The notes: generated by a model from the sequence alone, not told the origin. DNA of 64,000 nucleotides from Nocardia sp. NBC_00403 (GCF_036046055.1 NZ_CP107939.1:2480001-2544000), one strand, 5' to 3'. Shown: positions 17,993 to 27,619, counted from the stretch's first letter. Made by a program: numbers and translations.

Positions 17993-18733
17993 GGCATTCC
18001 TTCGATGGGGCAGCCGCCGCGGCGAAGCAGACCTCAGGCAGCAACGCCCCAGGGCTCAGCGCATCGGACGGACCGGCATTACACGGGGAAACGCAGCGAA
18101 CCTCTGCGTTCACTGCGTAGACGGAAAGGAGGAACCGGCAGCCGGACCGAACGAGCCGATCGCGGCAGGCTGTCGCACCTCCTTCGGCTCGTGGGCTGCC
18201 GGTGTCCGCCGTAGGCGACACCATCCGATGCGACAAGTTATCGTCGACCCGACGAAAACGACCACACCGTGCTGCTGAAACTGTCAGTTTCACAACCTAA
18301 CCCATGTGAGCTTGGTCAAGATCACATGGAGGCCGAATAGTTGCCTAGTTGTGGCAGCCGTGGCCGAGTTCCGCTCGAAGCCGGGATGGTCGGTCGAACC
18401 GACCGCGCAGCGCCGACGAAATCAGCGTGCGGTGTCCCTGAGATAGCCGAGTGTCGGCTGCGGCTCGAGATCGGCCGCCACGGATGGCGGTGGGCCAAGC
18501 ACGGGGTTCCACGCGGCTGCGACGAAAATCCGCGGTCCGTGCGTAGCGTGGTCACGGTCACACATACCTCACATCCTGCATAGGCCGCGCCCACTCTGTA
18601 TTGGTGAGATTGCGCACTTTGCTCAACTTTTTTCACCACTATTGTGCGTTTGGGCCTTCGAAGACAGGATGACGGCACCAAGTGCTCAACGAAGCGAAGC
18701 GCCTGATCGGCGCTGAGCGGATGGGTGGACTGC
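17993..18733. other. 741-bp intergenic region between divergent lipase and oxidoreductase genes
   Basis: No convincing gene on either strand: the open frames here lack family motifs and start signals. It holds the promoters of the lipase (leftward) and the ferredoxin oxidoreductase (rightward) and a long imperfect palindrome at 18302-18329. The segment 18601-18650 is relatively T-rich. Confidence 0.6.
18302..18329. promoter_or_regulatory. Long near-perfect palindrome, candidate operator
   Basis: Left arm CCATGTGAGCTTG and right arm CAAGATCACATGG, separated by GT, are reverse complements except at one position (13-bp arms). It lies in the divergent promoter region of the lipase and the oxidoreductase. 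The regulator is unknown; no regulator gene is adjacent. Confidence 0.6.
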
Positions 18734-21700
18734 ATGACCGAGCTCGCTGACCGCGAACTGATCTCAGCCCCGTACGACCTCGCCGACCGCTACCGGGTCG
18801 GCGCCGGAACCGTCGTCCTCACCGGCGTCCAGGCGATTGCCAGACAGCTGGTCGAACAGCATGTGCGCGATCTGCGCGCCGGGCAGCGGGTCGGCACCTT
18901 CGTCTCGGGGTATCAGGGCAGTCCGCTCGGCGGCGTCGACAAGATGTTGAACGGCATGCCGAACGTTCTTGCCGAGCACGATATTTCCTTTGTGCCGGGG
19001 CTGAACGAGGAAATCGCCGCCACCTCCGTGTGGGGGAGCCAGGCCGATCTGCCCGCGGGCACCGCGACGCATGACGGCGTAGTCGGGGTCTGGTACGGCA
19101 AGGGGCCCGGGCTCGACCGGGCCACGGATGCGTTGCGGCACGCGAATATGTACGGGGTGAATCCGCGCGGCGGCGTGCTGCTGCTGGTCGGCGACGACCC
19201 CGCCTCCAAATCGTCCACCGTGCCCGCGGTCAGCGAGCGCTCGCTGGCAGCTCTGAATATCCCGGTGCTGTTCCCGCGCAATGCGCGCGAGATCGTCACC
19301 ATGGGTCTGCACGGTGTCGCACTGTCCCGCGCTTCGGGATGCCTGGTGGCGCTGAAGATCGTGGCGGATGTGGCCGACGGTGCGTGGACGGTCGACGGCT
19401 CGGTGGGCGATATCGCTATCACCGTGCCGGAAATCGACTGGGAGGGTAGGCCGTTCACCTATCTGCAGCGGCCGATGGCGGCACCGGCGGACAGCGTGAT
19501 CGCCGAGGCAGATCTGTACGGCCCGCGCTGGGAAATCGTCAAGGCCTACAGCGCACTCAACGAGCTGGACGTCATCGAGGTGAACCCGGCCCGCGCCACC
19601 CTCGGCATCGCCGCAACGGGAACCACCTTCGACGCGGTGCGTCAGGCCCTCATCGACCTCGGCGTCGACGATGCCGCGCTACAGCATGCCGGCGTCCGGC
19701 TGCTGCGCATCGGGATGCCGTATCCGATTGCGCCCGAACGGGTCCGGCAGTTCGCCGATGGTCTTTCGCGCATCGTGGTCGTCGAGGACAAGACCGCCTT
19801 CATCGAAACTCAGATCCGGGAGATCCTGTACGGCACACCGGACGCGCCGCAGATCATCGGCAAGCGCGATGCCGATAACCGGCCGCTGTTCAGCCAGGAC
19901 GGAGAACTCACCACCGGCCGCATCGTTGCGCCACTGCGCCGTGCGCTGCAGGGGCAGCTCGATATGAAACGACCACTGCCGCAACCACTGTCGCTGTCGG
20001 TGCTGCCCGCCAAGCGGGCCGCCTACTTCTGCAGCGGCTGCCCGCACAACCGATCCACCGCGGTGCCGGAGGGCTCACTGGCCGGTGGCGGCATCGGCTG
20101 CCACACCATGGTGACCATGTCGGGTCGCGACGACAGCAAGGTCACCGGGCTGACGCAGATGGGCGGCGAAGGCTCGCAATGGATCGGCCAGGCGCCGTTC
20201 ACCGACGTGCCGCACCTGTTCCAGAACATCGGCGACGGCACGTATTTCCACTCCGGGCAGCTCGCCGTGCAAGCCTGCATCGCCGCGGGTGTCAACATCA
20301 CCTACAAACTGCTCTACAACGACGTCGTCGCGATGACCGGTGCGCAGGACGCGGAGGGCGCGCTCGCGGTGCCGATGCTGACCCACAAGCTCCGTACCGA
20401 GGGCGTGCGGCAGATCATCATCTGTGCCGACCAGCCGAAGAAGTACCGCAAGCGCGATCTCGCCGCGGGCACCCTGCTGTGGCACCGCGATCGGCTCGAC
20501 GAAGCACAGCGCGCGCTGCGGGAAGTCCCCGGCGTCACGGTGCTCATCTACGACCAGCACTGCGCCGCCGACGCGCGCCGCCGGCGTAAGCGCGGCACCC
20601 TGCCGGTTCGCCGCACTCGGGTGGTCATCAACGAGGCGGTCTGCGAGGGCTGTGGCGACTGCGGCGTCAAGAGCAACTGTCTGTCGGTCCAGCCGGTCGA
20701 CACCGAATTCGGCCGTAAGACCACAATCGATCAGACCTCCTGCAATACCGATTACAGCTGCATGGACGGCGACTGCCCTTCGTTCGTCACCGTCGAGCTC
20801 CCGGAGCCGACGAAAGCGAAGCGTGCCGGGACCAAGCGCGCCGAGACCAAGCGCGCCGAGCCGCCGGTGCTGCCCGAACTCCGGGACACGACACCGACGA
20901 CGACCCAGAATGTCTTCCTGGCCGGCATCGGCGGCACCGGCATCGTCACGGTCAACCAGGTGCTCGCGACTGCCGCGCTGCGCGCAGGCTACGAGGTGGC
21001 GAGCCTGGACCAGATCGGTCTGAGCCAGAAGGCCGGACCTGTCGTGTCACACCTGCGGTTCGCGTTCGGCGAGCTGGAGCCCGCGAACCGGCTGACCCCC
21101 GGTTCCGCGGACTGCATCGTGGCTTTCGACCTGCTCACCGCCACGGACAACAAGAACCTGGCCTATGGCTCGAAGGCGACCACCGTGTCGGTCGCTTCGA
21201 CGAGCAGGACTCCGACGGGTGACATGGTCTACGACAAGTCCGTCGCGTACCCCGATGAGGGCACGCTGCTGTCGCGGCTCGAGCAGGTGTCGCGCTCGGT
21301 GCGTTCGTTCGACGCACTCGCCGCTGCGGAGGTGCTGTTCGGCAACACCTCCGCGGCGAACTTCCTGATGGTCGGCGCCGCCTATCAGATCGGCGGCCTG
21401 CGCCTGCCCGCCACGGCGATCGAGGAGGCCATCGAGATCAACGGCGTCGCCGTGGCCGCCAACATCGCGGCATTCCGCTGGGGTCGGGTTGCGGTGGAGC
21501 GCCCGGATGTTTTCACGGCCGCCACCACTCGCAAGCAGCGCAAGCGTGCCGAGATCGACATCCCCGCAGACCTTTTCGACGGCGTGACCGCGACGGGGGA
21601 GACCAGGCGTCTGCTCGAGCTGCGCGCTGTCGAGCTGATCGGTTTCCAAGGTGTCCGCGTCGCCCGTGCCTATGTGCGAACGGTGCAAGACATCTGGGAC

Positions 21701-22219
21701 GCGCAGCACCGCGTCACCGACCGCACCGAATTCAGCGAGCAAGTTGCCCGTGGCCTGTACAAATTCACCGCCTACAAGGATGAATACGAGGTCGCCCGCC
21801 GCCTCACCGACCCGGCGTTCCTCGACGATGTGGCCGACCAGCTCCCCGAAGGTGCCAACCTCACCTACCGCCTGCACCCGCCGGTGCTGCGCGCCATGGG
21901 CCGTAAGAAGAAGATCGGCCTCGGGCCACGTAGTCACCTGGTGCTGCGTGCGCTCGCCAAGGGAAAGCGGCTGCGCGGCACCAAGTTCGATCCTTTCGGC
22001 TATGCCCACGTCCGCCAGGTGGAACGCGCCCTGCTCGCCCACTACACCGAGATGGTGACGGCGCTCGCCGCCGACCTCGACCCGGCCGGCTACGACCGGG
22101 CCGTCGAAGCGGCCGCCCTCACCGACATCGTTCGCGGCTATGAGGACATCAAGCTCGCCAATGTCGAGCTGTATCGAAATGGCCTGCGCGAACTCGGCAT
22201 CGAGCCGCCGCAGGTGTAG
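18734..22219 (+). CDS. 2-Oxoacid (indolepyruvate-type) ferredoxin oxidoreductase, single-chain fusion
   Basis: Thiamine-diphosphate and iron-sulfur enzyme of about 1161 residues, fusing what are separate alpha and beta subunits in archaeal indolepyruvate oxidoreductases. The N-terminal half has FVSGYQGSPLGGVD, the ThDP region includes GGGIGCHTM, and YFCSGCPHNRST is conserved in this family. A ferredoxin-like cysteine cluster (CEGCGDCGVKSNC, then CNTDYSCMDGDCP) follows at about 640-680. The C-terminal part is the gamma-type domain starting GIGGTGIVTV. It should oxidatively decarboxylate aryl- or branched 2-oxoacids to acyl-CoA while reducing ferredoxin. ATG 18734 is preferred; a GTG three codons earlier is possible. 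Confidence 0.88.
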   Translation: MTELADRELISAPYDLADRYRVGAGTVVLTGVQAIARQLVEQHVRDLRAGQRVGTFVSGYQGSPLGGVDKMLNGMPNVLAEHDISFVPGLNEEIAATSVWGSQADLPAGTATHDGVVGVWYGKGPGLDRATDALRHANMYGVNPRGGVLLLVGDDPASKSSTVPAVSERSLAALNIPVLFPRNAREIVTMGLHGVALSRASGCLVALKIVADVADGAWTVDGSVGDIAITVPEIDWEGRPFTYLQRPMAAPADSVIAEADLYGPRWEIVKAYSALNELDVIEVNPARATLGIAATGTTFDAVRQALIDLGVDDAALQHAGVRLLRIGMPYPIAPERVRQFADGLSRIVVVEDKTAFIETQIREILYGTPDAPQIIGKRDADNRPLFSQDGELTTGRIVAPLRRALQGQLDMKRPLPQPLSLSVLPAKRAAYFCSGCPHNRSTAVPEGSLAGGGIGCHTMVTMSGRDDSKVTGLTQMGGEGSQWIGQAPFTDVPHLFQNIGDGTYFHSGQLAVQACIAAGVNITYKLLYNDVVAMTGAQDAEGALAVPMLTHKLRTEGVRQIIICADQPKKYRKRDLAAGTLLWHRDRLDEAQRALREVPGVTVLIYDQHCAADARRRRKRGTLPVRRTRVVINEAVCEGCGDCGVKSNCLSVQPVDTEFGRKTTIDQTSCNTDYSCMDGDCPSFVTVELPEPTKAKRAGTKRAETKRAEPPVLPELRDTTPTTTQNVFLAGIGGTGIVTVNQVLATAALRAGYEVASLDQIGLSQKAGPVVSHLRFAFGELEPANRLTPGSADCIVAFDLLTATDNKNLAYGSKATTVSVASTSRTPTGDMVYDKSVAYPDEGTLLSRLEQVSRSVRSFDALAAAEVLFGNTSAANFLMVGAAYQIGGLRLPATAIEEAIEINGVAVAANIAAFRWGRVAVERPDVFTAATTRKQRKRAEIDIPADLFDGVTATGETRRLLELRAVELIGFQGVRVARAYVRTVQDIWDAQHRVTDRTEFSEQVARGLYKFTAYKDEYEVARRLTDPAFLDDVADQLPEGANLTYRLHPPVLRAMGRKKKIGLGPRSHLVLRALAKGKRLRGTKFDPFGYAHVRQVERALLAHYTEMVTALAADLDPAGYDRAVEAAALTDIVRGYEDIKLANVELYRNGLRELGIEPPQV

Positions 22220-22275
22220 TAGGCAACGAACTGCTGCCTTCCGACCGTTGACGGCCGGTCCGAGGCAAGCAGGTA

Positions 22276-22318
22276 ACGGCCCAGGCCGGGCGGTGTGCAG
22301 CCGTCTCGCCTGGGCCGT
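22276..22318 (+). terminator. Inverted repeat after the oxidoreductase gene
   Basis: ACGGCCCAGGC and GCCTGGGCCGT are perfect 11-bp arms around a 21-base loop, 56 bases past the stop. No T-run follows, so it may be a Rho-dependent or attenuating structure between this gene and the acyl-CoA dehydrogenase-like gene. Confidence 0.5.
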
Positions 22319-22462
22319 CACGGTAGCGGAGCTCCGCGGGTGTCGGGCCGCCGGACAAGCGGCGGGTTTCTCGATTTCCCGCTCTCCGGTGCACTTGCGC
22401 TGCGTACCCTGATCGACGAATCGCCGCGCGATCGCGGAACCCGTACTACCGGAGAGTGTTTC

Positions 22463-23590
22463 GTGACCACTGCGCAATTCCCAGGCCCGCTGCGCGATGT
22501 CGAGCGCAAGATCCTCGACCGGATCGTCGAGCTGGCCGTCGATTTCGATGCCGCCGCCGCGGACTACGACGAGCGCGCCGTGATCGCGGTCGAGCATCTG
22601 GACGCACTCCACGACGCCGACGTCGATCGGGCGGTGTTGCCCGAGCAGGTGGGGGGTCTCGGCCTGAGCTACCTGGCTTTCGGGCAGTTGGTGCGCATAC
22701 TCGCCAAGGCCGATCCTTCCACGGCGACGATCTGGGTGATGCACGCCGGAGCGGGTGTTGCGCTCGCCGAGTTCACCCGGGATTCATTGGGCTCGTTCTT
22801 TGCCGACGAATTCCTCGCCGGCAAGCGGTTCGCGAACGCGTTGTCGGAGCCGGCGAGTGGAAACCGTTTCCTCAATCCGCAACAGGAGGCCGTCCCTGTC
22901 GACGGTGGCTGGTCGATCACCGGCGCCAAGCGCTTCGTCTCGGCCGGCGAGATCGCCGATTATCTGCTGGTCAATGCGCGTGTCGACGATGTGCCGACCT
23001 TCTTCGGCGTGATCCCCGACGCCACGGTGTCGGTCATCCCGATCTGGGACACCTTGGGTCTGCGCGCGACCCGCAGCCAACTGCTCTCCTTCGACAACAC
23101 CGTGCTGCGCGCCGAATATCGTGGCCGCGCACCGGGTCCCGGCGATTTCGCGGTCATCCCGGCGGGACTGCCCGCGATCTCCCTCGGCATCGCCGACGCC
23201 GCGCTGGACGCGTTGATCGCGCACGCGCGGTCGCGAGTGATCATGGGCAGGCCACTGTCGCACCAGCAGTGGGTGCAGTTCGACGTGGCCGACGTCGAGA
23301 TCCGGCTCGCCGCCGCACACGCGCTCTACGACCGTGCCCTCTGGGAGGCCGACAACGGCGTCCCTGCCTTCTTCCCGAACTTGGCCCGCGCCAAATATCT
23401 CGCCAACAAGGTGGCGGTGGACGTCGCGCAACTGGGCGTCCGTATCGGTGGCGCTTCCGGTTACCTCAAACAGTCTCCGATCCAACGCCATCTGCGGGAT
23501 GCCGAAGCAGGCCAGCTGATGGCCTACTCGACCGAGGTCCTCGCGGGGGTGGTGGGCAAACAGATTCTCGGAGTGGCCGAAGACGAGTGA
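22463..23590 (+). CDS. Acyl-CoA dehydrogenase-family flavoprotein
   Basis: Protein of 375 residues with the acyl-CoA dehydrogenase fold: N-terminal helices, a middle beta domain (LSEPASGNRF, then GWSITGAKRFVS) and C-terminal helical domain (GVRIGGASGYLKQSPIQR, about 325-342). The usual C-terminal YEGT catalytic-glutamate region is not obvious; the corresponding segment reads LMAYSTEVLAG. It may therefore be a dehydrogenase with a shifted base or a flavin monooxygenase of the same fold. The GTG start at 22463 has a GGAGAG site 7 bases upstream. It follows the ferredoxin oxidoreductase in the same direction, so it might act on the acyl-CoA formed there. Confidence 0.8.
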   Translation: MTTAQFPGPLRDVERKILDRIVELAVDFDAAAADYDERAVIAVEHLDALHDADVDRAVLPEQVGGLGLSYLAFGQLVRILAKADPSTATIWVMHAGAGVALAEFTRDSLGSFFADEFLAGKRFANALSEPASGNRFLNPQQEAVPVDGGWSITGAKRFVSAGEIADYLLVNARVDDVPTFFGVIPDATVSVIPIWDTLGLRATRSQLLSFDNTVLRAEYRGRAPGPGDFAVIPAGLPAISLGIADAALDALIAHARSRVIMGRPLSHQQWVQFDVADVEIRLAAAHALYDRALWEADNGVPAFFPNLARAKYLANKVAVDVAQLGVRIGGASGYLKQSPIQRHLRDAEAGQLMAYSTEVLAGVVGKQILGVAEDE

Positions 23591-23859
23591 GTATGTGTGC
23601 GTCACAGTCGCGGAATGGTCTGCCCGCCCGGTGCTGAGGGTCCGCCCGTTGCCGTGCACGCGGAGAGGACCCGCAGGCCGCTGAGACGGCCCCTTGTTCT
23701 GGGTGGAAATTGCTCGAATGTTCACCACTGCTTGCGGTTTCGGGATTGCTTCCGGTATTCGGTGGATGCGGCGCACCTCGTGACGTGGCGAAGGTAGTGT
23801 CGGCTCACCGAGCATTCCGGGTCCGCGGTAGCGCTCGTCGAGATATCGAGGGAGGTGTT

Positions 23860-24651
23860 GTGCCGGAGGCTGAGCGAGTGCCGTCGGGTGCCGACCCCAC
23901 CAAGCCGAATGCGGCCCGGGTGTACAACTACCTGCTGGGCGGCAAGGACAACTACGAGGTCGACCAGATGGTCGCCCATCGCATGCTCGCTGTCGCGCCG
24001 GACACCAGGACGCTGGCCTGGTTCTGCCGTCAGTTTCTGCTGCACTCCGTCCAGTCGGCTGCCGAGGCCGGTGTTCGACAATTCATCGATATCGGCGCAG
24101 GCATCCCGATTTCACCCAATGTGCACGAGGTAGCCCAGCAGGTCGATGCATCGGCACAAGTGGTGTCGATCGACTACGACCCGGTTGTGTACGCGCACGG
24201 CAACGCGCTGTTGGCCGGTGTGCCGGGCGTATTCCCGATGCTGGGTGACATTCGCCGTCCGAACGACATCATCGAGCGGTTGCGGACCGAGGCCCTGATC
24301 GATTTCGACAAGCCGGTCGCGATTCTCATCGTTGGCGTGCTCCACTTCGTGATGGATGACGAACATCCGGCCGAGATCATCAGGGTGCTGCGGGACGTGC
24401 TGGCGCCGGGCAGTTACCTGACTTTCACGCATGCATCGGACAACACGCACGCGGACTTCATCGAGCGGTCGTCGAGTGACACAGTCGGTAGTTCCGCTCA
24501 GGTCCGCTATCGCTCGCCGGCCACCGTGGCCACCTTCCTCGATGGTTTCGATGGGGTCGGACCTGGTCTGGCGCCGGTCCAGGAATGGCTCGGCGACGAC
24601 CTCCCGAGCACCCGGGTGGTGATCTTGGGTGGCGTCGGTCGAAAACGCTGA
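23860..24651 (+). CDS. SAM-dependent methyltransferase (PF04672/DUF574 type)
   Basis: Protein of about 263 residues with the family opening PNAARVYNYLLGGKDNYEVD, the SAM-binding motif FIDIGAGIP and acidic residue region VSIDYDPVV. This family is expanded in Nocardia, Streptomyces and other actinomycetes, with mostly unknown substrates. The GTG start at 23860 is set by a GGAGG sequence 4 to 8 bases ahead; the frame is open upstream but without coding character. It stands alone between the acyl-CoA dehydrogenase-like gene and the convergent MetE-like gene. The 269 bases before it hold nothing I can name. Confidence 0.85.
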   Translation: MPEAERVPSGADPTKPNAARVYNYLLGGKDNYEVDQMVAHRMLAVAPDTRTLAWFCRQFLLHSVQSAAEAGVRQFIDIGAGIPISPNVHEVAQQVDASAQVVSIDYDPVVYAHGNALLAGVPGVFPMLGDIRRPNDIIERLRTEALIDFDKPVAILIVGVLHFVMDDEHPAEIIRVLRDVLAPGSYLTFTHASDNTHADFIERSSSDTVGSSAQVRYRSPATVATFLDGFDGVGPGLAPVQEWLGDDLPSTRVVILGGVGRKR

Positions 24652-24681
24652 GGCTTGCAGCGACAGCGCACGACCATCCCA

Positions 24682-25731
24682 CTAATCTGTGGCGGCAAGC
24701 GTGTCGGAGCGTGCCACCAGCGCATCGGCTATCGGGCGTGGACGGCGGCCGAGGCCGCACGCGGTGGCAACGCCGTCGACCGGACGGCCCAATGCCTTCT
24801 CGATCATGCGCAGTGTTTCGATTTGTGCTGCGAGGGCGGGGCTTTCGTGCACGAAACCAGCGAAGAACCTGGTGCCCGCGCCAAGAGACAAGCCCGCGAG
24901 CGGTGCATAGAATTCGGGTTTCGTAGACGGCGGTATGTCTCCCGCCGCGAGTGGGCCGTGAATGTACTCCAGCGGGCGCCCCGAAGGCCAATGTCGGACA
25001 ATGGAATTCGCCAGATACACGAATGGTCGGGCATCACGCATCGTGATGCGTGCCTTGTTGCGCATGCTGCCGAGGCACATGTGCACGCCGAATCGAGTTC
25101 CCGCCGGGGCCTTCGCGGCCAGTGCCGCGATGCCCTTACCTAATCCCAACGCCGCGTTGATCGGCTGCTGGAGCGGCTGTGCCTGTGCCATGAGCACCAT
25201 TTCGGCAGTGGCTTCCAATTGCACGACGACGTCGTCTCCCGCTAGGTCGTGGACGGCGGCGATGTCCCGCAAGGTTGCGTCGCTGAACGCTTGCCGGTGC
25301 GACCGGATACCGGAGGCGCCCATCGCTATGAACGTCAGTGTGAAATCGGTGGGCATCCCGACCTGAAGTGCGAGCTCGGGCAGGCCGCGGGCCGCCCGTA
25401 GCCGTTCGAATATCGGAAGTGCCTCTGTCGCCTCTTCCAGATACCCGAGGCGCATCATGTCGCCGGTCAGTTCGGCGCCGCGCGCAGCACGATGGATGGT
25501 CCGGTCTCGACTCGAGCGCCAGGTTCCGATCTTCTTCACTTCCAGCGCGCCCTGTGACACGAGCTCCTCGATGATGGGCTGGATGTACCACTCGTAACGA
25601 CGAGTCTCACCCGTCGGCAGTGTCAGCAATCGAGCACCCGCGCCGTCGAGCATCGCCCGCATTGCGGCGTCTGTGCTCTCGGCCGGAAAACTGCCAACGA
25701 AATGCGCGGTCCGCACGCTCATGTCGTGCAT
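24682..25731 (-). CDS. MetE C-terminal-like (UROD/MetE superfamily) protein
   Basis: Protein of about 349 residues resembling the catalytic half of cobalamin-independent methionine synthase. The C-terminal CGLGRRP motif holds the cysteine that binds zinc in MetE, and the upstream HMCLGSMRNK segment has the histidine/cysteine region expected in the barrel. It lacks the N-terminal half of full MetE (about 750 residues), so it is a stand-alone barrel, probably a methyl or alkyl transferase of unknown substrate. The start may be at 25731 or at the ATG three codons on (25722); neither has a strong ribosome binding site. It is convergent with the methyltransferase gene. Confidence 0.7.
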   Translation of the reverse strand: MHDMSVRTAHFVGSFPAESTDAAMRAMLDGAGARLLTLPTGETRRYEWYIQPIIEELVSQGALEVKKIGTWRSSRDRTIHRAARGAELTGDMMRLGYLEEATEALPIFERLRAARGLPELALQVGMPTDFTLTFIAMGASGIRSHRQAFSDATLRDIAAVHDLAGDDVVVQLEATAEMVLMAQAQPLQQPINAALGLGKGIAALAAKAPAGTRFGVHMCLGSMRNKARITMRDARPFVYLANSIVRHWPSGRPLEYIHGPLAAGDIPPSTKPEFYAPLAGLSLGAGTRFFAGFVHESPALAAQIETLRMIEKALGRPVDGVATACGLGRRPRPIADALVARSDTLAATD

Positions 25732-25954
25732 CGTAGAGCGCACGCTGAGGGCTTGTCTGCCAACCGGATTCGAACCGGACGCGTAGCGGATTTCGGATGC
25801 GGTGACAACGGTGTTCGATGCGACATCACCAACTTCCATGATGTCGCGGCTGCCCTTGCGTGTCGCCCGCAGCGCGCTATACCGTGCCTGATTGATAGCC
25901 GAGCAAGGATGTCGGTCGGCGGTCCTTGCGCACCGCCATAAGGGAGCGCGTCGC

Positions 25955-26977
25955 GTGCGAATCTCAGTCCGGGCACTGGCCACAGCAGCGGCGGCGACAC
26001 TGATGTGTCTCACATCCGGTGTTGCTCGTGCCGATCAACCTGCGCCGTCGGACCACTGTCGGGAAATCTCGTTTCCGGCAGCGCAGGGCACGGTGGCCGC
26101 CACGTTGTGCTTGCCATCGGACGGACCTACGGACACCGTCATGGTGTTGATGGCGGGGTCCAACTACAACCACACGTACTGGGACTTTCCCTACGCGCCA
26201 GAGAATTACAGTTTCCGGCGCGCCATGAATGCGGCTGGTTACGCGACACTGGTTGCCGATCGGCTCGGAAACGGAGCGAGCAGTAGGCCGCCGAGTGGGT
26301 CACTGACCGCCACCGCCACCGCGGAAGCCCTGCACGGCTTGGTCCAGGGCCTACGTCGTGGACTTTCGAGCGCGCAGCCCTTCGGCAAGGTCGTCATCGG
26401 CGGTCATTCGCTGAGCTCCGGTACCTCGGTCATGGAGGCCACCGCCTATCACGATGTCGACGGTGTACTGCTCACCGGGTACTCGCACGCGCTGAACATT
26501 CCCGAAGTCCTCGGCGTGATCAGCACCTACCATCAGGCTGCGGCAGATCCTGAATTCGCGGGCCGTGGACACGATTCGGGCTATCTGGTCACCCGACCGG
26601 GCGCCCGCGAACGCGATTTCTTCGGGCCGGGCAATGTCGACCCCGAGGTGCTCGCCGTCGATGAAAAGACCAAGGAAGCCTTCTCGCTCACGGAGTATCC
26701 CGACGGCTTGACCTCTACTCTCCCCGGCATGTCCAGCTTCATCACCGCGCCGGTCCTGCTTGTCAACGGCAGCATGGACCGTTTGTCGTGCGGTCCTGGT
26801 TACTCGGTGTGCGTCGATACCGCGACACTGTTGGCCGCGGAAGCGCCGTACTTTGGTCCCGCAGCGCGGCTACGGACCTTTGTGCTGCCGGGTAGTGGCC
26901 ATTCGGTCAATCTCGCACGCAACACTGCCGACTACCACGCGGCCGTGATCGGCTGGATGAAGTCCATCGTCGGGTGA
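25955..26977 (+). CDS. Secreted alpha/beta hydrolase
   Basis: Exported serine hydrolase of about 340 residues. The signal peptide has a hydrophobic run ATAAAATLMCLTSGV and ends at about VARA (residue 26). The nucleophile elbow is GGHSLSSG, the acid is likely in LVNGSMDRLSC and the histidine in LPGSGHSVN. Four cysteines in the mature part could form disulfides. The GTG start at 25955 follows an AGGGAG site by 8 bases. It is convergent with the TetR gene at 27000 and has no obvious operon partner. Lipase or esterase activity is likely; substrate not determinable. Confidence 0.8.
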   Translation: MRISVRALATAAAATLMCLTSGVARADQPAPSDHCREISFPAAQGTVAATLCLPSDGPTDTVMVLMAGSNYNHTYWDFPYAPENYSFRRAMNAAGYATLVADRLGNGASSRPPSGSLTATATAEALHGLVQGLRRGLSSAQPFGKVVIGGHSLSSGTSVMEATAYHDVDGVLLTGYSHALNIPEVLGVISTYHQAAADPEFAGRGHDSGYLVTRPGARERDFFGPGNVDPEVLAVDEKTKEAFSLTEYPDGLTSTLPGMSSFITAPVLLVNGSMDRLSCGPGYSVCVDTATLLAAEAPYFGPAARLRTFVLPGSGHSVNLARNTADYHAAVIGWMKSIVG

Positions 26978-26999
26978 GTGCGGTTAGCTGGGTTCATCG

Positions 27000-27599
27000 T
27001 CATTCGGCTTCGCGGCGTAGCGAGCTGATCATGCCGAGCGCGATCTGGCCCGCTTCGCGTCGCAGTTGATCGTCTGTGGTGTCGGCGAGGCTCCAGGCCA
27101 GTTCGGTGAGCAGCCCGTAGATGGCGCGGACTGTGAGCTCGGGCGATCGAGGTCGGAAGACACCGGCTCGGATCAGCTCGTCGACCAGGTTGCGGATCAG
27201 GCCGACCATGTACCGCTCGTCGAGTTCGCGCCATCGGTCCCAGCCCAGGGCGAACGGCCCTTCCTGCAGCACGATGCGCTGATAGGCCACGTCGGTGCAT
27301 TCGTCGAGGAACACGTTCAAGGCGCGGACCGCGGTGTCCCAGGGGTTGCCCGGTTCACCGAGCGCACTCGTCAAACGTTCGGTCAGCTCCTGTTCGACCT
27401 GCTCGAACACGGCCTCGAACAATCCTTGCTTACCGCTGAAGTGGTGGTACACGGCTCCGCGCGTCAGGCGGGCGGCCCGAGCGATCTCGTCGGCGGACAG
27501 TTCCGAGTACCGCCGTTCGATGAATAGCCCGCGGCCCGCCTCCAGCAGGGCCGATCGGGTGGCTTCGGCGTATTCCGCACGTCGTCCCTTGACAGTCAC
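27000..27599 (-). CDS. TetR-family transcriptional regulator
   Basis: Regulator of about 199 residues. DNA-binding part: EATRSALLEAGRGLFIERRY, then LSADEIARAARLTRGAVYHHF, very close to the TetR consensus. The start is taken as a GTG at 27599; the upstream open frame is a shadow of the oxidase gene. It is divergent from the monoamine-oxidase gene with about 50 bp between starts and a palindrome in the gap, so it most likely represses the oxidase and itself. Confidence 0.88.
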   Translation of the reverse strand: MTVKGRRAEYAEATRSALLEAGRGLFIERRYSELSADEIARAARLTRGAVYHHFSGKQGLFEAVFEQVEQELTERLTSALGEPGNPWDTAVRALNVFLDECTDVAYQRIVLQEGPFALGWDRWRELDERYMVGLIRNLVDELIRAGVFRPRSPELTVRAIYGLLTELAWSLADTTDDQLRREAGQIALGMISSLRREAE

Positions 27600-27619
27600 G
27601 GCGACAAGACTACCCTCAC

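Noticed and set aside
18302..18329. KstR2-type operator
   Set aside because: The core is CTTG-N2-CAAG, the inverse of the known CAAG-N2-CTTG order.
18322..18735. Leftward frame of 137 codons in the 741-bp gap
   Set aside because: No ribosome binding site, no motifs, and it covers the oxidoreductase promoter.
21047..22744. Antisense frame across the oxidoreductase 3' end and the acyl-CoA dehydrogenase start
   Set aside because: Spans two real genes and an intergenic hairpin; no protein features.
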